The position numbers were made by a program, and so were the translations under genes. The notes below the pieces were generated by a model. That model did not search any database and was not told where the DNA came from. It saw nothing but the letters and a program-made list of their open reading frames with translations. 64,000 bases of DNA from Pollenia angustigena (Eukaryota; Arthropoda; Insecta; Diptera; Polleniidae), in the NCBI GenBank assembly GCA_930367215.1, contig OV884059.1, positions 53,104,957-53,168,956 on the forward strand. Direction: 5' to 3'. The first letter of the stretch is position 1. Each line of letters begins with the position of its first letter. Shown piece after piece: positions 1 through 10,174 of this stretch.

Positions 1-617
1 TAAAAGCGCCAACTAAGCACTATTTGCATTAAATCCGTCTGAAGCGTGGGGCCTGGATGCAGAACGTCGTTCAAGGAAAATCCACTACTAGTTTTCTTGG
101 AGGCATTAAAGACCACCCTTACTTTTGTCGATTTACTCTCAGGCCGTATGACCGCGTGATGTGGTAGAAAAAAAGAAGCGGGTTTTTCGCCAACAGTTTC
201 GTGATGAGTTACTACTTCCATATGGTCTAACTCAATATATTCTTGTAGAACCTTCATGTATTCTACTTTTAAATCTGGAGCTTTGTCGAGAGTTTTCTCC
301 ATTCTGTAATACTGTCCCAGAGCGCTATTTCGGGAGGGACCCAAAAATATATTAGTTGGATACTCTTCTTTAAAGGGCAACCTTACCACGTAGCGACCAT
401 CTGACTGCCTAGTAGTAGTAGTTTGGTAAAAATTTTCACAATGTCTATCAGCTTCGGTTATTGCGAATTCTCGCTCAACTTCCTCAAGTTCCCAGAACTT
501 TTTAATTTGTTCATGAAGAAGAAACTCGTCTGACGTGGCAACAGTAGTAGAAAAAACTTTAACGTTACTCATGTTATCTGGACCGGACAAGTACCACCCA
601 AAATGTGATTCACGGGC
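1..617 (-). CDS. BEL/Pao pol, N-terminal part (element 1), truncated by window edge
   Basis: Reading leftwards from the stop at 618-620, the same frame stays open for about 205 codons to the window edge. The translation has the BEL/Pao region between protease and reverse transcriptase: a FGWYLSGP linker, then SDGRYVVRLPFK, FLPHHAVIRPES, VRVVFNAS and the SLNDVLHPGPTLQTDLM stretch that opens the RT fingers. It aligns by eye with the intact pol of the second BEL element here (DGRYTVSLPFKREFP, RVVFNASSPSSNG). In a complete element it would be part of the Gag-Pol polyprotein. The RT catalytic YVDD, RNase H and integrase lie outside the window. Only an in-frame TAA separates it from gag-protease. 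Confident as BEL/Pao; activity cannot be judged. Confidence 0.88.
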
Positions 618-2426
618 TTACAGATTTCCTGATATATTTTTATGAACACCCTCAAGGTTTATGAATGGTAGAAAATCGCTTCCTATGATCATGTCAATAG
701 CAGCGGGTCGATAAAAGTGAGGATCTGCCAAAGGTAAGTTTTTTATGGCAGAATAATTTTGCAGCTCAACCGGACGTGAGGGAATAAGGTTTGCAATCTT
801 AGAAGCCACAATAGCTAATATTTTTATTTTAAAGTCAGAAACTCTTGACCTCACCGTAACGTAACAACTTCCTTTAGAACTCCCAACGATTGTTCCCCCG
901 AAACCTGATATTTGACGAGGATGTGTTTCGATTGGGATTGCCAACTTTTGTTGAATACGTGTAGTAATAAAGCTTCGTTCTGCCCCTGAGTCTAATAGTG
1001 CTCGAATAGTAAACAATTCTCCCGCGCTTTCAATATGAATACGTGCTGTAGGCAACACTGTAGTTCCTTCGCGACGGGCTAAATATGCCTGAACATTTTC
1101 CTGGGTATGATTTTCATAAGCTAATTTTTCAACTTGTGTATTAAAAGTATGTGTTCCGCCTTGATTACATGACGTCGAAGGCTTTTCGTTATCATGGGTT
1201 ATCCCCTGTGAGTGACCCTTTGGATTCTCTTCTTTTTCGAGATGAAGCATGGTGTGGTGTTTTTTGTTGCATATATTGCAAGAGCCTGTGCTCAAACATT
1301 TGGATTTAAAATGAGTTGTTGAGAGACAATTGACACAATATTTATTCGCAAAAACAAATTTTAAGCGCTCGCTCGGTGTCATGGACTTAAATGATTTACA
1401 ACCCCTAAGAGGGTGATTTTGCTTGCATTTCTTGCAACTATAATTTTTTTCAGTTTGAGAGTAAAATGTATGAGTTCTTGAAGACTGGCTCTCTTTAGGC
1501 GTGGGTTTTTTCCTATCAATCATATTTTCTAAAATTTCTATTCGCTCAGTAAGAAATCCATTAAGTTGTGGCCATGTGGGCAATTCGCGATGGTTTTTTA
1601 GAGAAACCTCCCACTCTTTCATTGTTTCATCAGAAAGTTTTGAAACAACTATGTGAATTAAAAATGGATCGTAATCGGGCAACTCAATTGCATAATTCTT
1701 TAAAATTGCCAAACAGTCATTAACTGTGTTCTGAATTTGCCTGAGAGATTTGATGTTCTCATTTTGCGCTGGAGCGACCGCATGAATCTTTTTAATTTGA
1801 TCCTGTACCAAGAGCCTTCTATTCTCGAATCTGATTTTTAATTTCTCCCAAGCCAGTTGAAAATTATCATCTACCAAGTCGAAATCTTTTATGACTTGGT
1901 AGGCCTCCCCCCTCACTTTGCTTCGCAAATAATATAATTTTTGGGCTGGAGCCACTGATGAATCTTTCCCGATAACTGCCTGGAACATATCTCGAAACGC
2001 TGGCCACTTGGAGTATCCGCCTTCAAAATTTTGTATTTCGCATGCCGGCAACTTTAATGTGGATCTAATACTAGTAGGTCTTTTCTCTTCTATTTTCATT
2101 TCTTTTGCTTTTTCCAACATTTTAGTCTTTAAGGCCTGATATAAATCGCTAGCTTCTTCGTATCTTAAAGAAAGGTCGTCTTTCTGCTCACTGGCTTCAG
2201 ATTCAGCATCTCCTAACATGTATTCTTCATACGATTCAACTAACTTGACCCATCTTCTTTCTAATTCTTGCTTTTTTACCTCAAGAAACGCAAAAGAACA
2301 ATCTTCAGGACAAGTTCTCTCGAAATTTGTGCAGAATGCCACCAATTGCGTTAAGTCAAACTTGCATCTTCTTTTTGCTGCCGACATTTTGCTTAACCCC
2401 GACCGAAAACACAAACCTAATGCCAC
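618..2426 (-). CDS. BEL/Pao Gag plus aspartic protease (element 1), 602 aa
   Basis: Gag-protease polyprotein of a BEL/Pao retrotransposon. Residues about 120-290 form the Gag domain (DUF1759 type: KLPACEIQNFEGGYSKWPAF, then YLRSKVRGEA). A cysteine/histidine cluster at about 330-395 gives three knuckles (CKKCKQNHPLRGC, CVNCLSTTHFKSKC, CNICNKKHHTMLH). The protease at about 470-590 has an intact D-S-G triad (LLDSGAERSF, near residue 479) and ends in IIGSDF. The annotated start is MALGLC; a second Met 13 codons later (MSAAKRRC, 2387) is an equally good start. The ORF ends in TAA at 618-620, after which the pol frame continues without a shift. The first 196 codons (to 1840) are repeated at 6870-7456. 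Confidence 0.92.
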   Translation of the reverse strand: MALGLCFRSGLSKMSAAKRRCKFDLTQLVAFCTNFERTCPEDCSFAFLEVKKQELERRWVKLVESYEEYMLGDAESEASEQKDDLSLRYEEASDLYQALKTKMLEKAKEMKIEEKRPTSIRSTLKLPACEIQNFEGGYSKWPAFRDMFQAVIGKDSSVAPAQKLYYLRSKVRGEAYQVIKDFDLVDDNFQLAWEKLKIRFENRRLLVQDQIKKIHAVAPAQNENIKSLRQIQNTVNDCLAILKNYAIELPDYDPFLIHIVVSKLSDETMKEWEVSLKNHRELPTWPQLNGFLTERIEILENMIDRKKPTPKESQSSRTHTFYSQTEKNYSCKKCKQNHPLRGCKSFKSMTPSERLKFVFANKYCVNCLSTTHFKSKCLSTGSCNICNKKHHTMLHLEKEENPKGHSQGITHDNEKPSTSCNQGGTHTFNTQVEKLAYENHTQENVQAYLARREGTTVLPTARIHIESAGELFTIRALLDSGAERSFITTRIQQKLAIPIETHPRQISGFGGTIVGSSKGSCYVTVRSRVSDFKIKILAIVASKIANLIPSRPVELQNYSAIKNLPLADPHFYRPAAIDMIIGSDFLPFINLEGVHKNISGNL

Positions 2427-4203
2427 AGATCAACTTTTAAAATATTTATATTTTGTTGAATAAAATTGCTATAAGAATCTAAAAATTCCTTTAAAAATCA
2501 CCCACGCTCTGCAACTAAGTCTTCTTGTAGAATCGGAAAATCTTTTCTTTATATTCTATCTATAGGGTGAATTAAAGTCGCAAAATATTTTTATTTTTCT
2601 CCCAAAACGGTAATATATTTTTTATGATGTTTCAAAATTGTGTATACATATTTCAATTTAAAATAAATATTAAATTTATCGGTTTCCAAAAATTTTGAAG
2701 AAAATCTTTTTCGCTTTTTAAATTAATTTACCACAAGTTTTTTCTCTTAAAAATGTTTCCAAAATTAAAAGTTGTTGATTTACCACTAAACCACTTAAGT
2801 TGTTTGTTTTATTAATTTTCCGTAAAAATATTTTCCTCACGATAGTTTTATTTTGTAAATATTAGTTTATTAGTTTTCCCTATCCACCTGATTTTCAAGT
2901 AAAAGTTATATCTCATAACACTCACCTTGAATAATATGTGCTCTTATAATTTATTGTTAGGGAACCTCTGACCTACAATAAATGAACAAATGTCGTGACG
3001 TCACAGCAACCTGTAGTCTTACGGTTTTATTTTGCTGTGTAACTTTGCTATTACCGTTGTTGATGTTGTTGTTGTGGTAAATATTTTGTTCTTAACTTTT
3101 TTTTAATCCCGTGTAGGTACTTATGTATGTATTTTGTTGCACTTTTAAACAAATATATTTTTTTTTATTTGACTTTTTGTTTGTTAATTTTATTTGTAAT
3201 TTGGTTTTTTCACGATTTTTTGATTTGTTAGTTGCCGTTAATACCTACATACATACATAAGAATTTTTTATTAAGATTTAGCAAAATTGTTTGCTTCTTT
3301 ATGTATTTTAATGCACTATCTTATTTTTTATTTTGTTAGGCACAATGTTTTTTTTTTTGCTATACTTATTTTATCCCGCACTTCTTTTTTTAATGTTTGT
3401 TTATTTTATGGTTTAATAAACTTTTTAAATATATTTATTTAAATTTCTTTTTCGCACTGCCGAACTTGTTTGAAATCACCATTTATGTTTTTTCTTTTTC
3501 TTCTTACTTCTTATGTGAAGTTATTGCAGTAATAGGAACAAGTTGAAATGGAACATTTGTAGAGTGAATTTGACAACAAGATAATTTGTGAGTGGTTGAG
3601 ATTGTAGTTATCTCTTTCTGTATTAGTGATGGTACTTTTTTTAGTGGTATAATTAGTGGTATTTTGACTTTGAACGATTTTTTTGGTTTTTGAATTGGAT
3701 TTTGGGCAAACTTTCTCATGTATATTAACCAAATCTATTGGGGTTATATTTTACATGGAGTGTGTTATGATAATGGCCGTCTTTTTATTATCTTCTTTTG
3801 CCAAGTTGATTTTCTAATTAATTTTTGTTTTGTTTTTTGTAAGAGAAAAATAGTTGTCGCACAAAATAACTAATAAACACAGTACATACCTTAATTTTTC
3901 CCTGCGTTTATTCCAACTACACTTTATTCTGTCTTGTGGACCCTTTTGCTTTGTATGTTGTAGCCCAAATTGATAGTTGTTGACTTCTTCACTGGCACGG
4001 GATGCACAATGTAGTACCTTTAAGCTTGATGAAATTTAAATGTATTTGGTATCAGACAACACTTTTGCCTTTTGTTGTTGGACAAACCCTATTGTCCTTT
4101 ATGGTTGAAATTTTAAGTTGCCGTCGGGAGAGACAACTGCCAATACTTTTAGTGGACTCCAAGTCGCTAATTTTTTCCTGTTCTAGCCTATTCTAAAACT
4201 TTT
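2427..4203 (-). other. 5' leader of BEL element 1 (copy 1)
   Basis: About 1.78 kb of AT-rich sequence lies between the presumed primer-binding site (4204-4214) and the gag start, a long leader for this class. It holds T-rich runs, a GTTGTTGTTG tract near 3057-3076 and CATACATACATA/TATGTATGT microsatellite pieces near 3120 and 3245. Short ORFs of 71-73 codons at 3504-3732 have no recognisable content and overlap each other in two frames, so I do not call them. It is repeated with offset 5030 at 7457-9233. Confidence 0.6.
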
Positions 4204-4214
4204 TCGAAGGACCA
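4204..4214 (-). other. Primer-binding site, tRNA-Tyr-like (element 1, copy 1)
   Basis: The minus strand reads TGGTCCTTCGA, complementary to the last 11 nt (with CCA) of insect tRNA-Tyr. The match then breaks down. It lies 4 nt past the proposed LTR end. The right-hand BEL element in the same window has an 18-nt match to the same tRNA end, which supports the call. Confidence 0.6.
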
Positions 4215-4218
4215 ATTA

Positions 4219-4534
4219 TGTGGGGTTCAGGTAACTCCTTTTCCCACAACTTTTAGAAAAAAAACTAAGAGCTCTAATTTTCTTTAATTAAAAGCTTCTT
4301 GCTTTATTGAGTGTACAAATCTAACTAACTTAAAAGATAACAGAAATCAACTTCATAGTTATGTAGAGAAAAAGGAATATATATATATATGTGTTTATCA
4401 TGTAGAAAAAACAAAGCCGCTATTCACGGGCGAATTCAATTATAAAAAAAACGATAAATAAAAAAGAGCAAATATTTACATATTTATGTACTGGGCAAAT
4501 ACACATTATAAACCTGGTTGAACACGGTTCAACA
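4219..4534 (-). repeat. BEL LTR (left type), copy 1
   Basis: Proposed LTR on the minus strand, starting TGTTGAACC (or 12 nt earlier at TGTCTCTGAC) and ending GAACCCCACA, about 316-328 bp. Support: TG...CA ends, the tRNA-Tyr-like primer-binding site 4 nt downstream, a TATATATATATA tract near 4379-4391 that could serve as promoter, and an AATAAA signal (minus strand of 4303-4308). No second copy exists except the one made by the 5-kb duplication, so the edges are inferred. ORF3 stops inside it. No clear polypurine tract precedes it. Confidence 0.5.
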
Positions 4535-5139
4535 GTGTCAGAGACACTCCGGTCGAGTTTCTTTGCTGGTATCTTTTCTGGCAGACTCGACGATACACGA
4601 GCCCTGATCGTGATAGAACCTGCCTCGTCAAACCGCGCTCGTATCGAAATTTGGCACCACTTTTCAGACTCGAACCGTTCAAATGGCAGGTGATACCTTT
4701 CCACCAAAAACGTGGCGATAGAGCTTGTTGGAGCGGCGGGGTTGATCAGACCGCGGACGAGTCTCCAGCCTTCCGTGAGACGTATTTTAAAAAGTACGGT
4801 GGGGGTTACAGTGCGAGCATCAGCTTGACTGCCATCATTGGGGGTTCTGGTAATGGCCGGGGGGTGAAGCAGAGTGTGGTGATTGCCATTGCAGTTCTTG
4901 CATCGTTCCTTGCTGCGGCATGTTGGAGTAAGGTGAGAGTGGCCCAGACAGTTGCGGCAGTATTTGTGACGTGCGACCACATCCTTCCGGTCTGACACAG
5001 ACAAGTTAAGAAACTTGACGCACTTGCGTAGGGGGTGATCCTTGCGGCAGATTTTACAGTCGGGGGTTTTAGCCTTAAAACGGTCGACGGCCTTGCGCTC
5101 TTCAAGGGGTGAAGCGCTATCGCGGTGACGTGGACGCAT
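4420..5139 (-). CDS. ORF3: Gag-like zinc-knuckle plus degenerate protease domain (copy 1), 239 aa
   Basis: Separate ORF downstream of pol, in the position where env sits in retroviruses. Counting from the ATG at 5139, residues about 25-90 carry three Cys/His knuckles (CKICRKDHPLRKC, CRNCLGHSHLTPTC, CKNCNGNHHTLLH) that match the Gag knuckles of both BEL elements here. Residues about 110-205 resemble the retropepsin fold of the neighbouring Pol, but the active-site IDSASEAS is INPAAPTS, so the catalytic Asp is gone. The last ~37 residues are encoded inside the LTR. The ATG lies 6 nt after a strong 3' splice site, so translation from a spliced mRNA is likely. It probably binds RNA or protein and is not a protease. 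Identical in the second copy. Confidence 0.7.
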   Translation of the reverse strand: MRPRHRDSASPLEERKAVDRFKAKTPDCKICRKDHPLRKCVKFLNLSVSDRKDVVARHKYCRNCLGHSHLTPTCRSKERCKNCNGNHHTLLHPPAITRTPNDGSQADARTVTPTVLFKIRLTEGWRLVRGLINPAAPTSSIATFLVERYHLPFERFESEKWCQISIRARFDEAGSITIRARVSSSLPEKIPAKKLDRSVSDTVEPCSTRFIMCICPVHKYVNICSFLFIVFFIIEFARE

Positions 5140-5144
5140 AATTT

Positions 5145-5165
5145 CTGAAACAGGAAAGATATAGG
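5145..5165 (-). promoter_or_regulatory. 3' splice acceptor for ORF3 (copy 1)
   Basis: The minus strand reads CTATATCTTTCCTGTTTCAG immediately before AAATT-ATG of ORF3: a pyrimidine-rich tract ending in CAG, with the ATG 6 nt into the exon. It lies just behind the pol termination codon at 5182-5184. This suggests a subgenomic spliced ORF3 mRNA. I could not identify the donor. Confidence 0.55.
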
Positions 5166-5181
5166 GGAAAAACATTAATTG

Positions 5182-6869
5182 TCAGGCGGACGGAGAAAGC
5201 GGTAGTAAAACGAGTTTGACAATAGGTCGGGTCACAATTCCGTTGGCAGTGCGTATTTCAGCAACTCTTATTCTATCGTCAGAGCCATGAAAAATCTTTT
5301 CAATGCGTCCTAGACGCCATTGATTAGGGGGTAAATTGTCGTTTTTCACCACGACGAGATCGCCGTTGGAAAAATCTCGCTAGGGGTATTTCCACTTATT
5401 TCTTTTGTGGAGTTCGACTAAGTACTCCTCCTTCCAGCGACGGGCAAGCTGATGATGCAGAATTTTCAGTTTTTGCCACCTATTTACATAACTTATGGAA
5501 TGGCTCGCTAAATCAGGTTCAGGGGGAGACAACAGGGGGGTTCCAATTAAAAAATGACCCGGGGTCAAGGCGCATAGGTTGTGTGGGTCTTCATTCATCG
5601 GACTTAGAGGCCTGGAGTTCAAACACGCCTCGATGCGTGCAAGCATGGTGCTGAACTCTTCATATGTGAAGCTTTGAGTATGACACAGTTTCTTGAGATG
5701 AGACTTGCAACTTTTCACTCCAGCCTCCCAGAGTCCTCCCATGTGGGGAGCACCAGGGGGAATGAAATTCCATTTTACCGGCTGAAAACTATCTTGCGAT
5801 AATAGGCCCTTTTTTACAAGAGCAAGAAAATGCTGTGTATCCTTCTGAAGTGTATTAGCTGCGCCCACAAAGGCGGTGCCGTTATCCGAATACATGGTAT
5901 GTGGGGTACCTCGTCTGGAGAAAAACCGGGCGAAAGCGGCTAGGAAAGCTTGTGTTGAAATATCTCCGGTGGCCTCCAGATGGATTGCTTTGGTGGCAAA
6001 ACATACGAAAACCAGCACGTAACCTTTCGTGACCTTGCACCCGCGACCCACATAAGACTTTATGGCGAAGGGTCCGGCGAAGTCAACTCCTGTATGATAA
6101 AACGGGCGCGTCAAGCTTGTGCGCTCGGGGGGTAGTGCAGCCATGATTTGTTGACTAAGCTGATGTTTTTCTCTTACGCATTTCATACATTTTGATAATG
6201 TGAATTTTATCAGCGTCTTAAGTTTAGGGACATAATAGTGAAGTCTGGTAAGCCGGTGTAAAAGGGCATTTTGGCCATGCAGTGAACACTTATGTAGATA
6301 AGTTAAAAATAATCGCGTAAAACGTGCATGGTAGGGGAGTATAATTGGGTATCGTTCGTCGTGACTTAATGTAGGGGAGAATGCTAACCGCCCGTTGACT
6401 CTCATTAATCCTCTAGAGTCTAGAAAGGGGTTTAGGGTTAAAAGAGCGCTTTTTCGTGGCAGTGGTTGATTTTCAGCTAAGAGTGCGTACTCTTCAGCAA
6501 AGTGAAGCTTTTGACAGACGATTACCAGACGATTTTTTGCGAAAAGTATCTCTTTGGCTGAGAGCTCATCTGGCGTTATAGTATCAGATTTTAATTTGGA
6601 CCTTATGCGATTGTAAAAACGAAAGATGTAGCAAATAACTCTCAGTGCTCGCGGAAGATCAGAGAATCTATCGAGAATATCGTGATTGTCGACTAGTGCG
6701 GTAAACGTCCTAACTGTTCGTTCTTCTTCTGTGGTATCAAATTCGCAAGTGCTCGATGGCCATTCGGCAGGGGGAAGTCTTAGCCAAGCAGGACCGTGCA
6801 ACCACAAAGTATTTGTAGACAGTTCCGTAAGTGTAGTACCTCGCGATGCTACGTCTGCTGGATTGTTTT
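5182..6869 (-). pseudogene. BEL pol2 C-terminal fragment (RNase H end, integrase), copy 1
   Basis: Duplicate of the last third of the pol2 gene at 10212-11899. It encodes the tail of RNase H, the integrase zinc-binding region (CMKCVREKHQ), the catalytic core with Asp in GVDFAGPF, Asp in YSDNGTAF and Glu in GGLWEAGVK, and the start of the C-terminal DUF5641 domain. A TAG at 5380-5382 interrupts that last domain; the frame continues to a TGA at 5182-5184. At its upstream end the coding sequence is cut at 6869 by the duplication junction and abuts a gag1 fragment out of frame. One difference from the other copy was seen: C at 6287 versus A at 11317, changing Cys to Phe. Not functional alone. Confidence 0.88.
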
Positions 6870-7456
6870 AATTTCTCCCAAGCCAGTTGAAAATTATCAT
6901 CTACCAAGTCGAAATCTTTTATGACTTGGTAGGCCTCCCCCCTCACTTTGCTTCGCAAATAATATAATTTTTGGGCTGGAGCCACTGATGAATCTTTCCC
7001 GATAACTGCCTGGAACATATCTCGAAACGCTGGCCACTTGGAGTATCCGCCTTCAAAATTTTGTATTTCGCATGCCGGCAACTTTAATGTGGATCTAATA
7101 CTAGTAGGTCTTTTCTCTTCTATTTTCATTTCTTTTGCTTTTTCCAACATTTTAGTCTTTAAGGCCTGATATAAATCGCTAGCTTCTTCGTATCTTAAAG
7201 AAAGGTCGTCTTTCTGCTCACTGGCTTCAGATTCAGCATCTCCTAACATGTATTCTTCATACGATTCAACTAACTTGACCCATCTTCTTTCTAATTCTTG
7301 CTTTTTTACCTCAAGAAACGCAAAAGAACAATCTTCAGGACAAGTTCTCTCGAAATTTGTGCAGAATGCCACCAATTGCGTTAAGTCAAACTTGCATCTT
7401 CTTTTTGCTGCCGACATTTTGCTTAACCCCGACCGAAAACACAAACCTAATGCCAC
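6870..7456 (-). pseudogene. BEL gag1 N-terminal fragment, copy 2
   Basis: Identical to codons 1-196 of the gag at 618-2426 (MALGLC...AWEKLK). At 6869/6870 the reading frame crosses the duplication junction into pol2 sequence in the wrong frame, adds about 43 unrelated residues and stops at 6737. The Gag zinc knuckles and protease are missing, so this is a truncated pseudogene made by the duplication. Confidence 0.9.
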
Positions 7457-9233
7457 AGATCAACTTTTAAAATATTTATATTTTGTTGAATAAAATTGCT
7501 ATAAGAATCTAAAAATTCCTTTAAAAATCACCCACGCTCTGCAACTAAGTCTTCTTGTAGAATCGGAAAATCTTTTCTTTATATTCTATCTATAGGGTGA
7601 ATTAAAGTCGCAAAATATTTTTATTTTTCTCCCAAAACGGTAATATATTTTTTATGATGTTTCAAAATTGTGTATACATATTTCAATTTAAAATAAATAT
7701 TAAATTTATCGGTTTCCAAAAATTTTGAAGAAAATCTTTTTCGCTTTTTAAATTAATTTACCACAAGTTTTTTCTCTTAAAAATGTTTCCAAAATTAAAA
7801 GTTGTTGATTTACCACTAAACCACTTAAGTTGTTTGTTTTATTAATTTTCCGTAAAAATATTTTCCTCACGATAGTTTTATTTTGTAAATATTAGTTTAT
7901 TAGTTTTCCCTATCCACCTGATTTTCAAGTAAAAGTTATATCTCATAACACTCACCTTGAATAATATGTGCTCTTATAATTTATTGTTAGGGAACCTCTG
8001 ACCTACAATAAATGAACAAATGTCGTGACGTCACAGCAACCTGTAGTCTTACGGTTTTATTTTGCTGTGTAACTTTGCTATTACCGTTGTTGATGTTGTT
8101 GTTGTGGTAAATATTTTGTTCTTAACTTTTTTTTAATCCCGTGTAGGTACTTATGTATGTATTTTGTTGCACTTTTAAACAAATATATTTTTTTTTATTT
8201 GACTTTTTGTTTGTTAATTTTATTTGTAATTTGGTTTTTTCACGATTTTTTGATTTGTTAGTTGCCGTTAATACCTACATACATACATAAGAATTTTTTA
8301 TTAAGATTTAGCAAAATTGTTTGCTTCTTTATGTATTTTAATGCACTATCTTATTTTTTATTTTGTTAGGCACAATGTTTTTTTTTTTGCTATACTTATT
8401 TTATCCCGCACTTCTTTTTTTAATGTTTGTTTATTTTATGGTTTAATAAACTTTTTAAATATATTTATTTAAATTTCTTTTTCGCACTGCCGAACTTGTT
8501 TGAAATCACCATTTATGTTTTTTCTTTTTCTTCTTACTTCTTATGTGAAGTTATTGCAGTAATAGGAACAAGTTGAAATGGAACATTTGTAGAGTGAATT
8601 TGACAACAAGATAATTTGTGAGTGGTTGAGATTGTAGTTATCTCTTTCTGTATTAGTGATGGTACTTTTTTTAGTGGTATAATTAGTGGTATTTTGACTT
8701 TGAACGATTTTTTTGGTTTTTGAATTGGATTTTGGGCAAACTTTCTCATGTATATTAACCAAATCTATTGGGGTTATATTTTACATGGAGTGTGTTATGA
8801 TAATGGCCGTCTTTTTATTATCTTCTTTTGCCAAGTTGATTTTCTAATTAATTTTTGTTTTGTTTTTTGTAAGAGAAAAATAGTTGTCGCACAAAATAAC
8901 TAATAAACACAGTACATACCTTAATTTTTCCCTGCGTTTATTCCAACTACACTTTATTCTGTCTTGTGGACCCTTTTGCTTTGTATGTTGTAGCCCAAAT
9001 TGATAGTTGTTGACTTCTTCACTGGCACGGGATGCACAATGTAGTACCTTTAAGCTTGATGAAATTTAAATGTATTTGGTATCAGACAACACTTTTGCCT
9101 TTTGTTGTTGGACAAACCCTATTGTCCTTTATGGTTGAAATTTTAAGTTGCCGTCGGGAGAGACAACTGCCAATACTTTTAGTGGACTCCAAGTCGCTAA
9201 TTTTTTCCTGTTCTAGCCTATTCTAAAACTTTT
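7457..9233 (-). other. 5' leader of BEL element 1 (copy 2)
   Basis: Duplicate of 2427-4203 (offset 5030): AT-rich leader with T runs and CATA/GTAT microsatellites, no convincing coding sequence. In this copy the downstream gag is truncated. Confidence 0.6.
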
Positions 9234-9244
9234 TCGAAGGACCA
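9234..9244 (-). other. Primer-binding site, tRNA-Tyr-like (copy 2)
   Basis: Same 11-nt match TGGTCCTTCGA on the minus strand as at 4204-4214, carried by the 5-kb duplication. Confidence 0.6.
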
Positions 9245-9248
9245 ATTA

Positions 9249-9564
9249 TGTGGGGTTCAGGTAACTCCTTTTCCCACAACTTTTAGAAAAAAAACTAAGA
9301 GCTCTAATTTTCTTTAATTAAAAGCTTCTTGCTTTATTGAGTGTACAAATCTAACTAACTTAAAAGATAACAGAAATCAACTTCATAGTTATGTAGAGAA
9401 AAAGGAATATATATATATATGTGTTTATCATGTAGAAAAAACAAAGCCGCTATTCACGGGCGAATTCAATTATAAAAAAAACGATAAATAAAAAAGAGCA
9501 AATATTTACATATTTATGTACTGGGCAAATACACATTATAAACCTGGTTGAACACGGTTCAACA
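9249..9564 (-). repeat. BEL LTR (left type), copy 2
   Basis: Duplicate of 4219-4534. On the minus strand it starts TGTTGAACC and ends GAACCCCACA, with an AATAAA signal (minus strand of 9333-9338). It lies between ORF3 and the element-1 leader, so it could act as 3' LTR of element 2 and 5' LTR of element 1. It does not resemble the right LTR at 17417-18040. Confidence 0.5.
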
Positions 9565-10169
9565 GTGTCAGAGACACTCCGGTCGAGTTTCTTTGCTGGT
9601 ATCTTTTCTGGCAGACTCGACGATACACGAGCCCTGATCGTGATAGAACCTGCCTCGTCAAACCGCGCTCGTATCGAAATTTGGCACCACTTTTCAGACT
9701 CGAACCGTTCAAATGGCAGGTGATACCTTTCCACCAAAAACGTGGCGATAGAGCTTGTTGGAGCGGCGGGGTTGATCAGACCGCGGACGAGTCTCCAGCC
9801 TTCCGTGAGACGTATTTTAAAAAGTACGGTGGGGGTTACAGTGCGAGCATCAGCTTGACTGCCATCATTGGGGGTTCTGGTAATGGCCGGGGGGTGAAGC
9901 AGAGTGTGGTGATTGCCATTGCAGTTCTTGCATCGTTCCTTGCTGCGGCATGTTGGAGTAAGGTGAGAGTGGCCCAGACAGTTGCGGCAGTATTTGTGAC
10001 GTGCGACCACATCCTTCCGGTCTGACACAGACAAGTTAAGAAACTTGACGCACTTGCGTAGGGGGTGATCCTTGCGGCAGATTTTACAGTCGGGGGTTTT
10101 AGCCTTAAAACGGTCGACGGCCTTGCGCTCTTCAAGGGGTGAAGCGCTATCGCGGTGACGTGGACGCAT
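9450..10169 (-). CDS. ORF3: Gag-like zinc-knuckle plus degenerate protease domain (copy 2), 239 aa
   Basis: Same protein as at 4420-5139, here behind the complete pol2. Three Cys/His knuckles at about residues 25-90 are followed by a retropepsin-like stretch in which INPAAPTS replaces the catalytic IDSASEAS of Pol. The ORF is preserved without stops while gag2 and pol2 next to it carry a frameshift and a stop. The ATG at 10167-10169 follows a 3' splice site at 10175. Alternatives: a captured gag fragment with no function, or an accessory factor derived from Gag. The domain homology is visible in the sequence; the role is inference. Confidence 0.72.
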   Translation of the reverse strand: MRPRHRDSASPLEERKAVDRFKAKTPDCKICRKDHPLRKCVKFLNLSVSDRKDVVARHKYCRNCLGHSHLTPTCRSKERCKNCNGNHHTLLHPPAITRTPNDGSQADARTVTPTVLFKIRLTEGWRLVRGLINPAAPTSSIATFLVERYHLPFERFESEKWCQISIRARFDEAGSITIRARVSSSLPEKIPAKKLDRSVSDTVEPCSTRFIMCICPVHKYVNICSFLFIVFFIIEFARE

Positions 10170-10174
10170 AATTT

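Larger units (their letters stand above)
1840..6869. repeat. 5030-bp tandem duplication, unit 1
   Basis: Sequence from 1840 to 6869 is repeated at 6870-11899 with constant offset 5030. The unit spans the gag1 N-terminus, leader, PBS, LTR, ORF3 and the C-terminal third of pol2. TTTT is shared at the breakpoints (1836-1839, 6866-6869 and 11896-11899). I saw one substitution between units and no indel. Confidence 0.95.

Noticed and set aside
2218..2463. 81-codon plus-strand ORF, repeated at 7248-7493
   Set aside because: Antisense shadow of the gag1 N-terminus.
3504..3732. 71-73-codon ORFs in the BEL leader, repeated at 8534-8762
   Set aside because: Two overlapping frames of an AT-rich leader with no recognisable content.
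4651..4995. 114-codon plus-strand ORF (and its copy at 9681-10025)
   Set aside because: Antisense shadow of ORF3; the minus-strand frame has clear zinc knuckles.
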